A stretch of 64,000 nt of DNA from JASHPR01 sp963749145 (lineage in GTDB: Bacteria > Actinomycetota > Actinomycetes > Streptosporangiales > Streptosporangiaceae): contig CAVVLN010000004.1 in the NCBI GenBank assembly GCA_963749145.1, forward strand, positions 124,001 through 188,000, written 5' to 3'. Under the pieces are notes generated by a model, which did not search any database, was not told the DNA's origin, and saw only the letters and a program-made list of their open reading frames with translations. Numbering within the stretch: the stretch's first letter is position 1; each line of letters starts with the position of its first letter. The position numbers and the translations under genes were made by a program. Positions 16,771 through 25,696 of the stretch are shown here, piece by piece.

Positions 16771-17801
16771 GGGGCCTGTCCCGCGCCTCGCTGCGCGGCG
16801 TCGCGGCCACGGTCCGGGCCGGTCATGTCGGCGCCCGGGCGCTGGCCATCGCGGACAGCCGCGCCCTGGTCCGGTCGCTGTTCCTGGCCTCGGCGGTGCG
16901 GACCGGCCTGCTGGACTGGCTGGGTGACGGGGCCGGGTTCGCCGACATCGCGGCGCGGACGGGATGCCTGCGCGACGAGCGGCTGCGGGCCTGGCTCGAC
17001 GTGGGCACCGAACTCGGCGAGATCGCCGAGCGCGGCGGGCGGTACCGGCTGCGCGGGCGGCGGGCGCGCGCGATCGCGCGCGGCGACGCCCTGCTCCGCG
17101 CCCACTACCGGTCGATGCTGGACTACCAGGCCGGGCCCTACGGCGACCTGGCCGCGCTGCTGCGCTCCGGGCCCGGCGACGGCCGCGCGGACCTGGACCG
17201 CTACGCCGACGACATCGCCGAGGTGTCGACGGCGGCCACGCCGTTCATCGCGTCCTACCTCACCGGCGTCATCGCCGCGGCCCGCCCGGCCCGGGTCCTG
17301 GACGCGGGCTGCGGCACCGCGGTCTACTCCGTGATCGCCGCCCGGGCCGATCCGGCGGCGATCGTTGACGGCATCGACCTGGCCGCCGAGGTCGTGGCGG
17401 GCGCCCGCGCCCGGGTGCGCGCGGCCGGGCTGGACGCGCGGGTCCGGCTGCACGCCGGGGACGTGCGCCGCTGGGTCCCGGAGGACGGCGCCCGCTACGA
17501 CCTGATCCTGCTGCTCAACAACGTCTACTACTTCCCGCCCGGGGAGCGGGTCGCGCTCTACCGCCAGCTCGGCCGCCTGCTGTCCGGGCCGGGGCGGCTG
17601 GTCGTGGCCTCGCAGACCACGCCCGGCTCGGTCGCGGCCGCGCACCTGAACTTCATGCTCGCCTGCCAGGCGGGCGCGGCGGCGCTGCCCCGGCCGGGTG
17701 AGCTGGAGGCCGACCTGGTCACCGCAGGATTCGAGCTCGCCGACGTCCAGGCCATCGTGCCCACCGAGCCGTTTGTGGCGATCAGCGCCACCCGGCGGTG
17801 A
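16767..17801 (+). CDS. Class I SAM-dependent methyltransferase (O-methyltransferase-like)
   Basis: 344 residues from GTG 16767, which overlaps the upstream TGA as GTGA. An N-terminal winged-helix-like dimerisation region (LASAVRTGLLDWL, then FADIAARTGCLRDERLRAWL) resembles small-molecule O-methyltransferases. The catalytic domain follows with motif I RVLDAGCGTAVYSVIAARA (about residue 175), VDGIDLA and the LILLLNNVYYFPPGE region. It probably methylates a product or intermediate of the operon. Regiochemistry and substrate cannot be read from sequence. Confidence 0.88.
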   Translation: MRGLSRASLRGVAATVRAGHVGARALAIADSRALVRSLFLASAVRTGLLDWLGDGAGFADIAARTGCLRDERLRAWLDVGTELGEIAERGGRYRLRGRRARAIARGDALLRAHYRSMLDYQAGPYGDLAALLRSGPGDGRADLDRYADDIAEVSTAATPFIASYLTGVIAAARPARVLDAGCGTAVYSVIAARADPAAIVDGIDLAAEVVAGARARVRAAGLDARVRLHAGDVRRWVPEDGARYDLILLLNNVYYFPPGERVALYRQLGRLLSGPGRLVVASQTTPGSVAAAHLNFMLACQAGAAALPRPGELEADLVTAGFELADVQAIVPTEPFVAISATRR

Positions 17802-17811
17802 TGATGAGGGG

Positions 17812-19188
17812 ATGACCACCGCGTCCTTTCCGGCCGGGCTGCTCGAGCGGGCCGGGTTGCCCCCATCCGATGTCACCGCCTGGGCGGCGGCGGCCCCGGC
17901 CCGAGACGGAGCGTTGCCGGCCGCTATCGGGGAGATCAGCGCGTTCCTGGCCCGCGGGCAGGACCTCCTCGGCCGGCTGCCCGCGTCCGCGGAGGGCACC
18001 GCCGAGGAGCGCTCGGCGCGGCAGGCCATCACCGGGGTGATGGACGGGGCCCGGGACGCGTTCGGCCGCTCGCACGCGGCCGGCCTGTACGACGTCCTGA
18101 CCAGCGGCCGCACCCGGCCGCTGCGGGTCGAGGAGCTCTGCGACGCGGCCGCGCGGCTGGTGCCCGGCCTGGTGCCGGCCCCGGCCGAGATGGCGGCCGA
18201 GCGCGCGCGCCGGCTGGCCGACAAGGAGGGCGTCGAGCTCGCCCAGGGCCTGCTGGTCGGGCACGTGCTGGCGCTGCCCGGGCCGGGCCGGCACCTGATC
18301 GACGCGATGCTGCGGCCCCTGCCCGAGGCCTCCGGGCCCCTGGCGGAGCTGCGGGCCGCCGGCACGGTGGACCTCGGCCCGGTGCGAGTCACCCGCCGCG
18401 GCCGGGCCGGCATCCTGGAACTGGCCAACCCGCGGCACCTGAACGCCGAGGACGACCTGACGCTCGGCCTGACCGAGCGCGCCGTCGACCTGATCCTGCT
18501 CGACCCGGAGATCGAGGTCGGGGTGATCCGCGGCGGCGTGGTGCAGCACCCGCGCTACCCCGGCGTGCGCGTGTTCGGGTCGGGCATCAACCTGACCCGG
18601 CTGTACCTGGGGCTGATCGACTACATGTTCTACCTGGTGCGCGACCTCGGCTACGTGAACAAGATCTACCGCGGGATCTCCGGTGACCGGCCGGCCGAGA
18701 AGCTGTGGGTGGCCGCGGTGGAGCGTTACGCGGTGGGCGGGGCCTGCCAGCTGCTGCACGTCGTGGACCACGTGATCGCCGTCCGCGGGTCGCGGCTGTT
18801 CCTGCCGGCCCGCAAGGAAGGGATCATCCCCGGGGCCTCCAACCTGCGGCTGCCCCGGTTCGTCGGGGACCGCGCCGCCCGCCAGGCGATCCTGTCCGGC
18901 CGGGAGTGGACGGCGGGCGAGCCGGACGCCGCGCTGCTGTGCGACGAGGTGGTGGAGCCGGGCGAGATGGACCGGGCGCTGGCGGCGCGGATCGACGCGC
19001 TGACCAACTCCGGCCTGGTGAACGCGGCGGCCAACCGCAGCGCGCTGCGCGCCGGGCAGGAGCCGGTCGACCTGTTCCGCGAGTACATGGCCACGTTCGC
19101 GGTGGAGCAGGCGCGCTGCCACCTCAGCCCGGCGCTCGTCCGCAACCTGGAGGTGCACTGGAATGCCCGCGAGCGCAGCATCTCGTAG
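17812..19188 (+). CDS. DpgC-like cofactor-independent dioxygenase (crotonase fold)
   Basis: 458 residues. Unlike ordinary enoyl-CoA hydratases it has a helical N-terminal domain of about 180 residues. The crotonase core then carries DpgC-type signatures: NPRHLNAEDD, VGVIRGGVVQHPRYPGVRVF, GSGINLTRLYLG, KLWVAAVERYAVGGACQLL, LPARKEGIIPGASNLRLPR, EPVDLFREYMATFAVEQA. Characterised DpgC uses O2 without metal or cofactor to turn 3,5-dihydroxyphenylacetyl-CoA into the arylglyoxylate in glycopeptide biosynthesis. No dpgA, dpgB or dpgD is nearby, so the substrate is probably a different arylacetyl-CoA, supplied by the ligase gene that overlaps it by 26 nt. Confidence 0.85.
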   Translation: MTTASFPAGLLERAGLPPSDVTAWAAAAPARDGALPAAIGEISAFLARGQDLLGRLPASAEGTAEERSARQAITGVMDGARDAFGRSHAAGLYDVLTSGRTRPLRVEELCDAAARLVPGLVPAPAEMAAERARRLADKEGVELAQGLLVGHVLALPGPGRHLIDAMLRPLPEASGPLAELRAAGTVDLGPVRVTRRGRAGILELANPRHLNAEDDLTLGLTERAVDLILLDPEIEVGVIRGGVVQHPRYPGVRVFGSGINLTRLYLGLIDYMFYLVRDLGYVNKIYRGISGDRPAEKLWVAAVERYAVGGACQLLHVVDHVIAVRGSRLFLPARKEGIIPGASNLRLPRFVGDRAARQAILSGREWTAGEPDAALLCDEVVEPGEMDRALAARIDALTNSGLVNAAANRSALRAGQEPVDLFREYMATFAVEQARCHLSPALVRNLEVHWNARERSIS

Positions 19189-20497
19189 CCGGGACGTCTG
19201 GGACCGGGCCGAGACGCTCCCCCGCGAGCAACTGGAGGCGCTCGCGCTGGACCGGCTGCGCGCCACGATCGGGCGGATCCTGCGCGGCCAGCCGTTCGGC
19301 GCGGCCCGGCTGGCCCGGGCCGGGATCACCGCGCCCGGGGACATCCGGTCCCTCGCCGACCTGCCCGGCCTCCCGTTCACCGGCAAGGCGGACCTGCGCG
19401 CGCACTACCCGTTCGGCCTGCTCGCGGTGGACCGCGAGCAGATCGTGCGGGTCCACGCGTCCAGCGGCACGCACGGCAAGCCCACCGTCGTCGGCTATAC
19501 CCGGGCCGACCTGGAGACCTGGACCGAGCTGATGGCCCGGTGCATGACGATGGCCGGCGTCAGGCCCGGGATGGTGATCCACAACGCCAACGGCTACGGG
19601 CTGTTCACCGGCGGCCTCGGCTTCCACCAGGGCGGCGAGCGGATCGGGGCGACCGTGGTCCCGGTCTCCGGCGGCTTCACCGCGCGGCAGGCGATGCTGC
19701 TGCGCGACCTTGGCGCCGACGTCCTCGTGTCCACGCCGTCCTACGCGCTCGCGATCGCGCAGGCGATCGCCGACGGCGCCAGTGCCGGGGACGGGGCCGG
19801 GGATGGGGATGGCACGCTCGGTCTCACGCTCGGCCTGTTCGGCGGCGAGCCCTGGACGGAGGGGATGCGCGAGCAGATCGAGCGGGCCATCGGCCTGACC
19901 GCGGTCAACTTCTACGGCCTGTCCGAGATGTGCGGGCCCGGAGTGGCCGCGGAGTGCCCGGCCCGGGCCGGGCTGCACGTGCAGGAAGATCACTTCGCGG
20001 TGGAGGTGGTCGATCCGGCGGACGGCCGCCCGGTCCCGCCGGGGACCGAGGGCGAACTGGTCTTCACCACGCTGACCAAGGAGGCCATGCCGCTGCTGCG
20101 CTACCGGACCGGCGACATCGGCGGCCTGGACGGCGCGCCGTGCGCGTGCGGCCGCACCACGGTCCGGCTGACCGGGCTGCGCGGCCGCCATGACGACATG
20201 CTGATCGTGCGCGGCGTCAACATCCACCCCTCCCAGGTGGAGCACGTGCTGCTCAGCACCGGGGGCGCGGCGCCGCACTACCGCCTGATCGTCGAGCGGC
20301 CCGGCCCGCTCGACGAGCTGATCCTGGAGTGCGAGCCCGCCGGCACCGGCCAGGATCCCGGCCTGCTGCACGCCCGCCTCGAGCAGCGGCTGCGCGACCA
20401 CACCGGCCTGCGGATCACGGTGTCGCTGGTCCGGCCGGGCAGCATCCCGCGCAGCGAGGGCAAGGCCGTGCGGGTGGTGGACCGGCGGTCCGGCTGA
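19163..20497 (+). CDS. Phenylacetate-CoA ligase family enzyme (PaaK-like)
   Basis: 444 residues, the length of PaaK. ANL-superfamily motifs: VHASSGTHGKPTVVGYT (phosphate loop, about 95-110), FYGLSEMCGPGVAAEC (about 245-260), LRYRTGDI, a CACGRT pair typical of PaaK, GVNIHPSQVEHVLL, and the C-terminal Lys in SEGKAVRV. A short Gly/Asp-rich insert (ASAGDGAGDGDG) occurs near residue 210. It forms an aryl-acetyl-AMP and then the CoA thioester. Starting inside the dioxygenase gene, it is translationally coupled and should provide that enzyme's substrate. Confidence 0.88.
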   Translation: MPASAASRSRDVWDRAETLPREQLEALALDRLRATIGRILRGQPFGAARLARAGITAPGDIRSLADLPGLPFTGKADLRAHYPFGLLAVDREQIVRVHASSGTHGKPTVVGYTRADLETWTELMARCMTMAGVRPGMVIHNANGYGLFTGGLGFHQGGERIGATVVPVSGGFTARQAMLLRDLGADVLVSTPSYALAIAQAIADGASAGDGAGDGDGTLGLTLGLFGGEPWTEGMREQIERAIGLTAVNFYGLSEMCGPGVAAECPARAGLHVQEDHFAVEVVDPADGRPVPPGTEGELVFTTLTKEAMPLLRYRTGDIGGLDGAPCACGRTTVRLTGLRGRHDDMLIVRGVNIHPSQVEHVLLSTGGAAPHYRLIVERPGPLDELILECEPAGTGQDPGLLHARLEQRLRDHTGLRITVSLVRPGSIPRSEGKAVRVVDRRSG

Positions 20498-21313
20498 TCA
20501 GGACCTCAGGCGCCACCGCGGCGGCTCGGTGCGGCGGCGAATATGGTCGAGCAGGGCCGCGTCGTAGCGGATTTCGTCCGGGCTCGGCGAGAACGCGATG
20601 CTGGCGGTCAGCAGGAACGTGACCACGGTGATCCCGAGGATCAGCGGGAGCAGGAAGCTCTCGGCGGTGGCGCCGCCGCTGCCGCCCATCACCATCCCCG
20701 ACGGGCCGCTGGCCGGGTACATGCGCATCGCGGCCATCCCGGTGTAGTGCATCCCGCTGACCGCCACCCCCATGATCAGCGATGCTCCCAGCGTGGTCAG
20801 GATCCCGCGCAGCCGCAGCGCCGCCCACAGCGCCGCGGTCGCGGCCACGATCGCGATCAGCACCGACAGCAGCAGCAGGCCGAGGTCGTAGGTGATCCGG
20901 CCCGGCATCCGCATCGCGGCCATGCCCAGGTAGTGCATGGTCGCCACGCCCAGCCCGGTGACCAGGCCGCCGAACAGCAGCGAGGGGAGCCCTTCCGGGG
21001 CGAACCCGACGATCAGCAGGCCGACGCACACGATGGCGACCGCGACCAGCAGGCTGACGATCGTGACCGGCACGTTGTAGCGGATGGTCGCGCCGGGGAT
21101 GGTGAACCCCAGCATCGCGATGAAGTGCATGAGCCAGATCCCGGTGGTCCCGATCGACACCCCGGCCAGGAGCAGCCAGCGCGCCCGGGCTGCCCCGCCA
21201 TAGGCGCGGGCCCGGGTGGTGCAGCGTAAGCCGAGGAACGCCCCCATGCAGGACATGACATAGCCGAGGCCGGGAGTGAGCAGACCATACGTGAAGTTAT
21301 GTACCGGTAACAC
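20498..21313 (-). CDS. Stand-alone MHYT-domain integral membrane sensor
   Basis: 271 residues from GTG 21313 (GGGGGAGGAAGAG upstream). Seven or so transmembrane helices contain three MHYT-type motifs: LMHFIAM, TMHYLGMAAMRM and GMHYTGMAAMRM. The Met and His residues are thought to bind copper or another metal and to sense oxygen, CO or NO. In other bacteria MHYT is fused to GGDEF/EAL or kinase output domains; here only a short cytoplasmic tail (PDEIRYDAALLDHIRRR) follows, so a separate partner is expected. It is convergent, stop to stop, with the CoA ligase. Confidence 0.85.
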   Translation of the reverse strand: MLPVHNFTYGLLTPGLGYVMSCMGAFLGLRCTTRARAYGGAARARWLLLAGVSIGTTGIWLMHFIAMLGFTIPGATIRYNVPVTIVSLLVAVAIVCVGLLIVGFAPEGLPSLLFGGLVTGLGVATMHYLGMAAMRMPGRITYDLGLLLLSVLIAIVAATAALWAALRLRGILTTLGASLIMGVAVSGMHYTGMAAMRMYPASGPSGMVMGGSGGATAESFLLPLILGITVVTFLLTASIAFSPSPDEIRYDAALLDHIRRRTEPPRWRLRS

Positions 21314-21637
21314 GCGCGGCGATCTCTTCCTCCCCCCCAGAAGGCCACGGCACGAGGTTACTACTGTTCGGCAATTGTGCCGTGAAATCGCGCGATATCG
21401 AAACCCGGAAATGGCGCGGCGGCGCGCGGCCGGGCTGAGGTTATCGGCCGGCATCTCGGCGTCCCGGCTGGCTGAGCCGGGCTGACCGGCGCCGGGCGGA
21501 CGGCGCTCGAGCAGCACGTGGCGGCCCTGCAGCAGATGGCCCAGTAGTCGGGCGCCGCGAAGGGCCCGCGACGCAGCGTCCCTGACCTGTCATTATGTCG
21601 CTTGGGGGGCGCGGACGGCGAGGGAGGCTGCGTTGCG

Positions 21638-22420
21638 ATGCCTGTTCTTGTCGGTACCTCGGGCTGGCAGTACCGCGACTGGCGGGGCGTGCTCTATCCG
21701 CCCGGCCTGGCTCAGCGCCGCTGGCTGGAGTATTACGCGCGACAGTACGTGACGGTGGAGAACAACGGCTCCTTCTACCGGCTGCCCGACCCGCAGACAT
21801 TCGCCGACTGGCGCGCGCGCACGCCCGGGGACTTCGTGATGGCGGTAAAGGCCAGCCGCTACCTCACCCACGTCCGGCGGCTGCACGATCCCGCCGAGCC
21901 GGTCGGCCGGCTGCTGCGGGCCGCCTCCGGGCTCGGCGACCGGCTCGGCCCGGTGCTGCTGCAGCTGCCCCCGAACCTGCCCGCCGATCCCGAGTCACTC
22001 GACGGCTGCCTCCGCGCGTTCGGGGCCTGGCCAGGCGGAGTGCGCGTCGCGGTGGAGTTCCGGCACGAGTCGTGGTGGACCGAGCCGGTCCGGGAGCTGC
22101 TGGCGTGGCACCAGGCCGCCTTGTGCTGGGCGGACCGGCTCGGCCGCCCGCTCGGCCCGCTGTGGCGCACGGCCGACTGGGGTTACCTGCGCCTGCACGA
22201 GGGAGCGGCGCAGCCGCCGCCCCGCTACGGTGAGCGCGCCCTGCGCAGCTGGGCGGAGCGGATCGCCGGCACCTGGCCGCCCGGCGCCGACGTGTTCGCC
22301 TTCTTCAACAACGATCCCGGCGGCGCCGCCGTCCACGACGCGGCCGCGTTCGCCGCCCTGGCCCGCGGCGCCGGGCTCCCGGTGAGCCGGACCGCGGTCC
22401 CGGCCGACCCGGAACCTTAG
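21638..22420 (+). CDS. DUF72 family protein (YecE-like)
   Basis: 260 residues from ATG 21638 after GGGAGG. The DUF72 pattern is clear: VLVGTSGWQYRDWRGVLYP, then ENNGSFYRLPDPQTFADW, FVMAVKASRYLTHVRRL, LGPVLLQLPPNL, VAVEFRHESWW, and DVFAFFNNDPGG. It folds as a TIM barrel; biochemical function is not established. It is a monocistronic gene, convergent with the DinB-like gene. Confidence 0.92.
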   Translation: MPVLVGTSGWQYRDWRGVLYPPGLAQRRWLEYYARQYVTVENNGSFYRLPDPQTFADWRARTPGDFVMAVKASRYLTHVRRLHDPAEPVGRLLRAASGLGDRLGPVLLQLPPNLPADPESLDGCLRAFGAWPGGVRVAVEFRHESWWTEPVRELLAWHQAALCWADRLGRPLGPLWRTADWGYLRLHEGAAQPPPRYGERALRSWAERIAGTWPPGADVFAFFNNDPGGAAVHDAAAFAALARGAGLPVSRTAVPADPEP

Positions 22421-22514
22421 CTGCCTGCCCGCGCCTCGTTCCACCCCGGCACCGGCCAGCCGCTGACCACGCCGTGCGCCGCGAACGGTCCGCGTCCATG
22501 GCCGCGCTCGGCGA

Positions 22515-23024
22515 TTACTCCCCGGTCGGGCCGCCGGCGAGCTCGGCGACGATGTCAAGCTGCCCGAGGTGGCGCGCGTACTCCTGCAGCAGGTGGAACA
22601 AGATCCGCTCCAGCGACGCGGGCGGGGCGCCGTCCCACCGCTCGCCGGGCTGGCCGGTCTCGGCCAGGTCATGGGACTCCACGATGGCCGTGGTCCGCGC
22701 GGCCTGCGCGTGCAGCGCCGCCACGAGATCGCCGAGGGTCTCCCCGGGCGCGACGTACCACCGGTCGTCCCGGCCGTCGCCCCAGGGGTCGGCGACGGCG
22801 CGGCCCTCGAAGCCCCACTCGAGCCACCGCATCTCGACAAAGGCCAGGTGCTTGAGCAGCTCAATCGGCGCCCAGCCGGACGGCAGGCGGCTGCGGCGCA
22901 GGTCGCCCTCGGGCAGCCCCTCCAGCTTGTCCACCAGGCGGGCGCGGAAGAAGTCGAGATACCGCAGGAAGACCTCGGCCCGCGACGCAGCGGGATCCGT
23001 CGGCTCGGGGAACGGGATCGTCAT
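22515..23024 (-). CDS. DinB/DUF664-family putative metalloenzyme
   Basis: 169 residues from ATG 23024. A four-helix bundle with the DinB-type His triad: His in ELLKHLAFVEMRWLE (about 60) and the HxxxH of LLQEYARHLGQLDIVAE (about 150-155), with RFLRYLDFFRARLVDKLEG-like first helix and RLPSGWAPIELLKHL. Relatives include mycothiol-dependent isomerases and S-transferases, fitting an actinomycete thiol role, but no substrate can be named. Confidence 0.85.
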   Translation of the reverse strand: MTIPFPEPTDPAASRAEVFLRYLDFFRARLVDKLEGLPEGDLRRSRLPSGWAPIELLKHLAFVEMRWLEWGFEGRAVADPWGDGRDDRWYVAPGETLGDLVAALHAQAARTTAIVESHDLAETGQPGERWDGAPPASLERILFHLLQEYARHLGQLDIVAELAGGPTGE

Positions 23025-23111
23025 GTTCCCAGCCTGCCGCATGGCTGCAACGAACCGGCCGCAGGCGGTCCAGTCCGGTGGTAATCGCCTGCGGCTGCCA
23101 GCCGCACGGCA

Positions 23112-24929
23112 TCACGTCGCCTCGGCCTGAAGCATCTCAGCAACGGGTCGCCGGAGGCCGATCCGGGCCGGAACACTGGTGAGCGCCGCCACCACGACCA
23201 CGGTTCCGAGCACCGCGGCGACCAGCCAGAGCACTGGCGGCAGGCCACTCACGCCATGACGAGCCGCGACCTTGAACAGACCGATGCCGAGTGGGAGGCC
23301 GAGGATCGCGCCGGGCAGCGCCGGGATGATCTGCGTCACGGCCAGCCCGGCTCGGACTTGCTGCGGCGTTGCACCCAGCGCCAGCGTCACCGCGGAGGCG
23401 CGTCTCGCGTCGAGGACCGTCGCCCAGGCGGTGAAGACCGCCGTAAGGGCCGCCAGGGTGACCAGCGAGATCGTGAGGACGGTCAGCACCTGCTCCGCTC
23501 GGGGGATGTCCGGGTTGACAAGCCCGCCCGAGCTCCCGAAGTGAGCGAGCTTGTTGTCGACGCCGGCGTGGATGGCGAGCGCGGCGACCAGACCCATGAC
23601 GGTGACGGCGATGCTCACCGCGCTGAGGATGGCGCGCCGTGGCCGGCGGGCGACAAGGCGCAGCCCGATCAGCGCCGGCACGGGCAGCCTCCGTGACAGC
23701 CGTATCAGCGAATCCCGCCGCCTCGGCAGGCGGGGCGCATCAGCGAGAGCGCTGACCGTGCTGGTCCGCGCGGCACGGATCGCCGGAACGAGAGTCGATG
23801 CGAGCGCCACGACCAGCGCCACGGCGAAGGCGACGACGACCGTGACGAGCGTGAGCGTCGGCGCTCCCGGAGAACCGACGAGGTCGGCCTCGGGACTGGA
23901 GAGGAGCGGGGCCGCACCCCAACCGGCCAACACGCCGACGAAGGCCGCGACGAGCGCCAGGAACAGATTCTCGGCCAGGAAGGTCGCCGCGACCAGGTCC
24001 GGCGTGCCGCCGACGGCCTTCAAAAGTCCGACCCGCCGGGTGCCTTCCGCCAGCCGGCCACCGACGAGGACGGCCACGCTCGCCAGCGCGAGCAGGCCGA
24101 GCAGCGTGGCGCCGGTCAGGAGCACGGCCTGGTCGCTGCGCACGAAGCTGCTGTCCTGGGAGGCGGTCACGGTCCATGAGGTGAGGAACGGAGATGTTGC
24201 GTTGTTGGTGCTATGGGCGTCCACGAACACGTCGACCGCGCGTGGCGACGCGTCGGACAGCTTGAGGTTCGAGTAGTACGTCAGCGGGGCCGCCTTGGTG
24301 GCCAGGCTGCGCGCCGCCGCTTCGATGGCCCACATCAGGCTGATACCCGGGAAGCCATCGAACGCCGTCGAGACGGCGAAGCCGACCACCTGGAAGGGGC
24401 GACCGTTCAGCGCGATTGTCTGGCCGAGACGCAGGTTCGCCGCCTGGGCCAAGGACCGCTCGACTACCACACCCCCAGGTCGGATCCACGTCCCGTCCGT
24501 CACTTTGGGCTGGTCGACCGCAGCCACGCCAGGCTGACGTCCTTCGACTCTCACCACAGTCGCGATGCCCGTGCTGCGCATCTCAGCGGTCGCCATCGGA
24601 TAGGGGCCGCTGTGGGCCTCAACCCCCTTGGCGTGGTTCAGCGCCACGAGAGCGGCGAGGTCCGCCGGCGACGTCACGTTGGCGATGGGGGAACTCTGGG
24701 CCACGACGTCGGGCCCCTTCGTCGCTGCCTTGGTCTGCTGGAAGGGGTTGGCGTTCACGCCGTTCAGCGCGAAGGCCATGGTGAGCGTGGCGGTCGCGAC
24801 GGCGATGGCGACAACGAGCAGAAGCGCCTGGGCGAAGTGGTGCCGAATGTCTTGCCGAGCGAGACGAAGCAGCAGCAGGGCGCGCCCCTTTACTCCGCGC
24901 GCGCGGCGCGCATGTCGCGGTTGGTTCAT
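23112..24929 (-). CDS. ABC transporter permease, FtsX/MacB type
   Basis: 605 residues from ATG 24929, preceded by GAAGGAGA. Architecture: N-terminal transmembrane helix (LLLVVAIAVATATLTM), large extracytoplasmic domain (about 55-260), three helices in a FtsX repeat (ASVAVLVGGRLAEG with the following LKAVGGTPDLVAATF), then a second FtsX repeat with VTLALGATPQQVRAGL and a final helix. This is a MacB-like exporter or mechanotransducer rather than an importer. It is the third gene of a PadR-regulator/ATPase/permease operon. Confidence 0.9.
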   Translation of the reverse strand: MNQPRHARRARGVKGRALLLLRLARQDIRHHFAQALLLVVAIAVATATLTMAFALNGVNANPFQQTKAATKGPDVVAQSSPIANVTSPADLAALVALNHAKGVEAHSGPYPMATAEMRSTGIATVVRVEGRQPGVAAVDQPKVTDGTWIRPGGVVVERSLAQAANLRLGQTIALNGRPFQVVGFAVSTAFDGFPGISLMWAIEAAARSLATKAAPLTYYSNLKLSDASPRAVDVFVDAHSTNNATSPFLTSWTVTASQDSSFVRSDQAVLLTGATLLGLLALASVAVLVGGRLAEGTRRVGLLKAVGGTPDLVAATFLAENLFLALVAAFVGVLAGWGAAPLLSSPEADLVGSPGAPTLTLVTVVVAFAVALVVALASTLVPAIRAARTSTVSALADAPRLPRRRDSLIRLSRRLPVPALIGLRLVARRPRRAILSAVSIAVTVMGLVAALAIHAGVDNKLAHFGSSGGLVNPDIPRAEQVLTVLTISLVTLAALTAVFTAWATVLDARRASAVTLALGATPQQVRAGLAVTQIIPALPGAILGLPLGIGLFKVAARHGVSGLPPVLWLVAAVLGTVVVVAALTSVPARIGLRRPVAEMLQAEAT

Positions 24930-24946
24930 GACGTTCTCCTTCGATC

Positions 24947-25696
24947 TCACCCGAGGTGCTCCCACTCCGCGAAGGTGCCGAGGTTCCCTCGTGAACCGCC
25001 GGTCAGCCGCATCTCGTCGACAAACGCTCCGTCGCGCATCGAGATCAAGCGGTCCGCGGTCGTCGCGATCCGCTCGTCGTGGGTGACGATCACCAAGGTC
25101 AAACCCTTGGCGTGCAAGTCCCCCAGCAGCGAAAGCACGTCGAACGCCGAAGCACTGTCCAAGTTGCCGGTTGGCTCGTCCGCCAGCACGATTCCCGGAT
25201 CGTTCACGAGTGCTCGCGCGATCGCGACGCGTTGACGTTGACCCCCGGACAGCATCGAGGGAAGGTGCCGGGCGCGATCGGCGAGGTCGACCCGTTCTAG
25301 GAGTGCCGTCGCGCGCGCACGAGCCTCGTTCGGCGAATAACCCGCGAGGAGCGCGGGCAGCTCGACGTTCTCCTGCGCGGTGAGCTCGTCCATCAGCTGG
25401 AATGCCTGGAAGACGAATCCGATCTCGTCGCGGCGGAAGTACGCGAGGGCGCGTTCGGAGAGCTCGTCGACGCGTTGCCCCGCGACCGACAGCTGACCGG
25501 CGCTCGGCCGGTCGAGCCCGCCGATCAGGTGGAGCAGCGTCGATTTCCCACAGCCACTCGGGCCCATCACCGCCACGGCCTCGCCGCGATTGACGTCGAG
25601 GTCGACCATGTCGAGCGCGCGCACCAAGCCCTCGCCGCTGCCGTAGTCCTTTCGCAAGCCCTTGGCGTGCACGAGCACGGTGGGCGAGTCGTTCAT
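24947..25696 (-). CDS. ABC transporter ATP-binding protein (LolD/MacB type)
   Basis: 249 residues. Walker A GPSGCGKSTL (about 45), Q-loop VFQAFQLMDEL, signature LSGGQRQRVAIARAL, Walker B IVLADEPTGNLDS, switch His in VIVTHDE. The GLDRPSAG and EPTGNLDS motifs are typical of the LolD/MacB class that partners FtsX permeases. Its ATG overlaps the stop of the padR-like gene as ATGA, and the permease gene follows 17 nt after its own stop. Confidence 0.95.
   Translation of the reverse strand: MNDSPTVLVHAKGLRKDYGSGEGLVRALDMVDLDVNRGEAVAVMGPSGCGKSTLLHLIGGLDRPSAGQLSVAGQRVDELSERALAYFRRDEIGFVFQAFQLMDELTAQENVELPALLAGYSPNEARARATALLERVDLADRARHLPSMLSGGQRQRVAIARALVNDPGIVLADEPTGNLDSASAFDVLSLLGDLHAKGLTLVIVTHDERIATTADRLISMRDGAFVDEMRLTGGSRGNLGTFAEWEHLG

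Noticed and set aside
14773..18428. Two long minus-strand frames opposite the DUF362/methyltransferase/dioxygenase genes
   Set aside because: No recognisable motifs; plus-strand genes have catalytic residues and coupled junctions.
17812..19188. Ordinary enoyl-CoA hydratase
   Set aside because: The long helical N-domain and GSGINLT / VGGACQLL signatures fit DpgC better.
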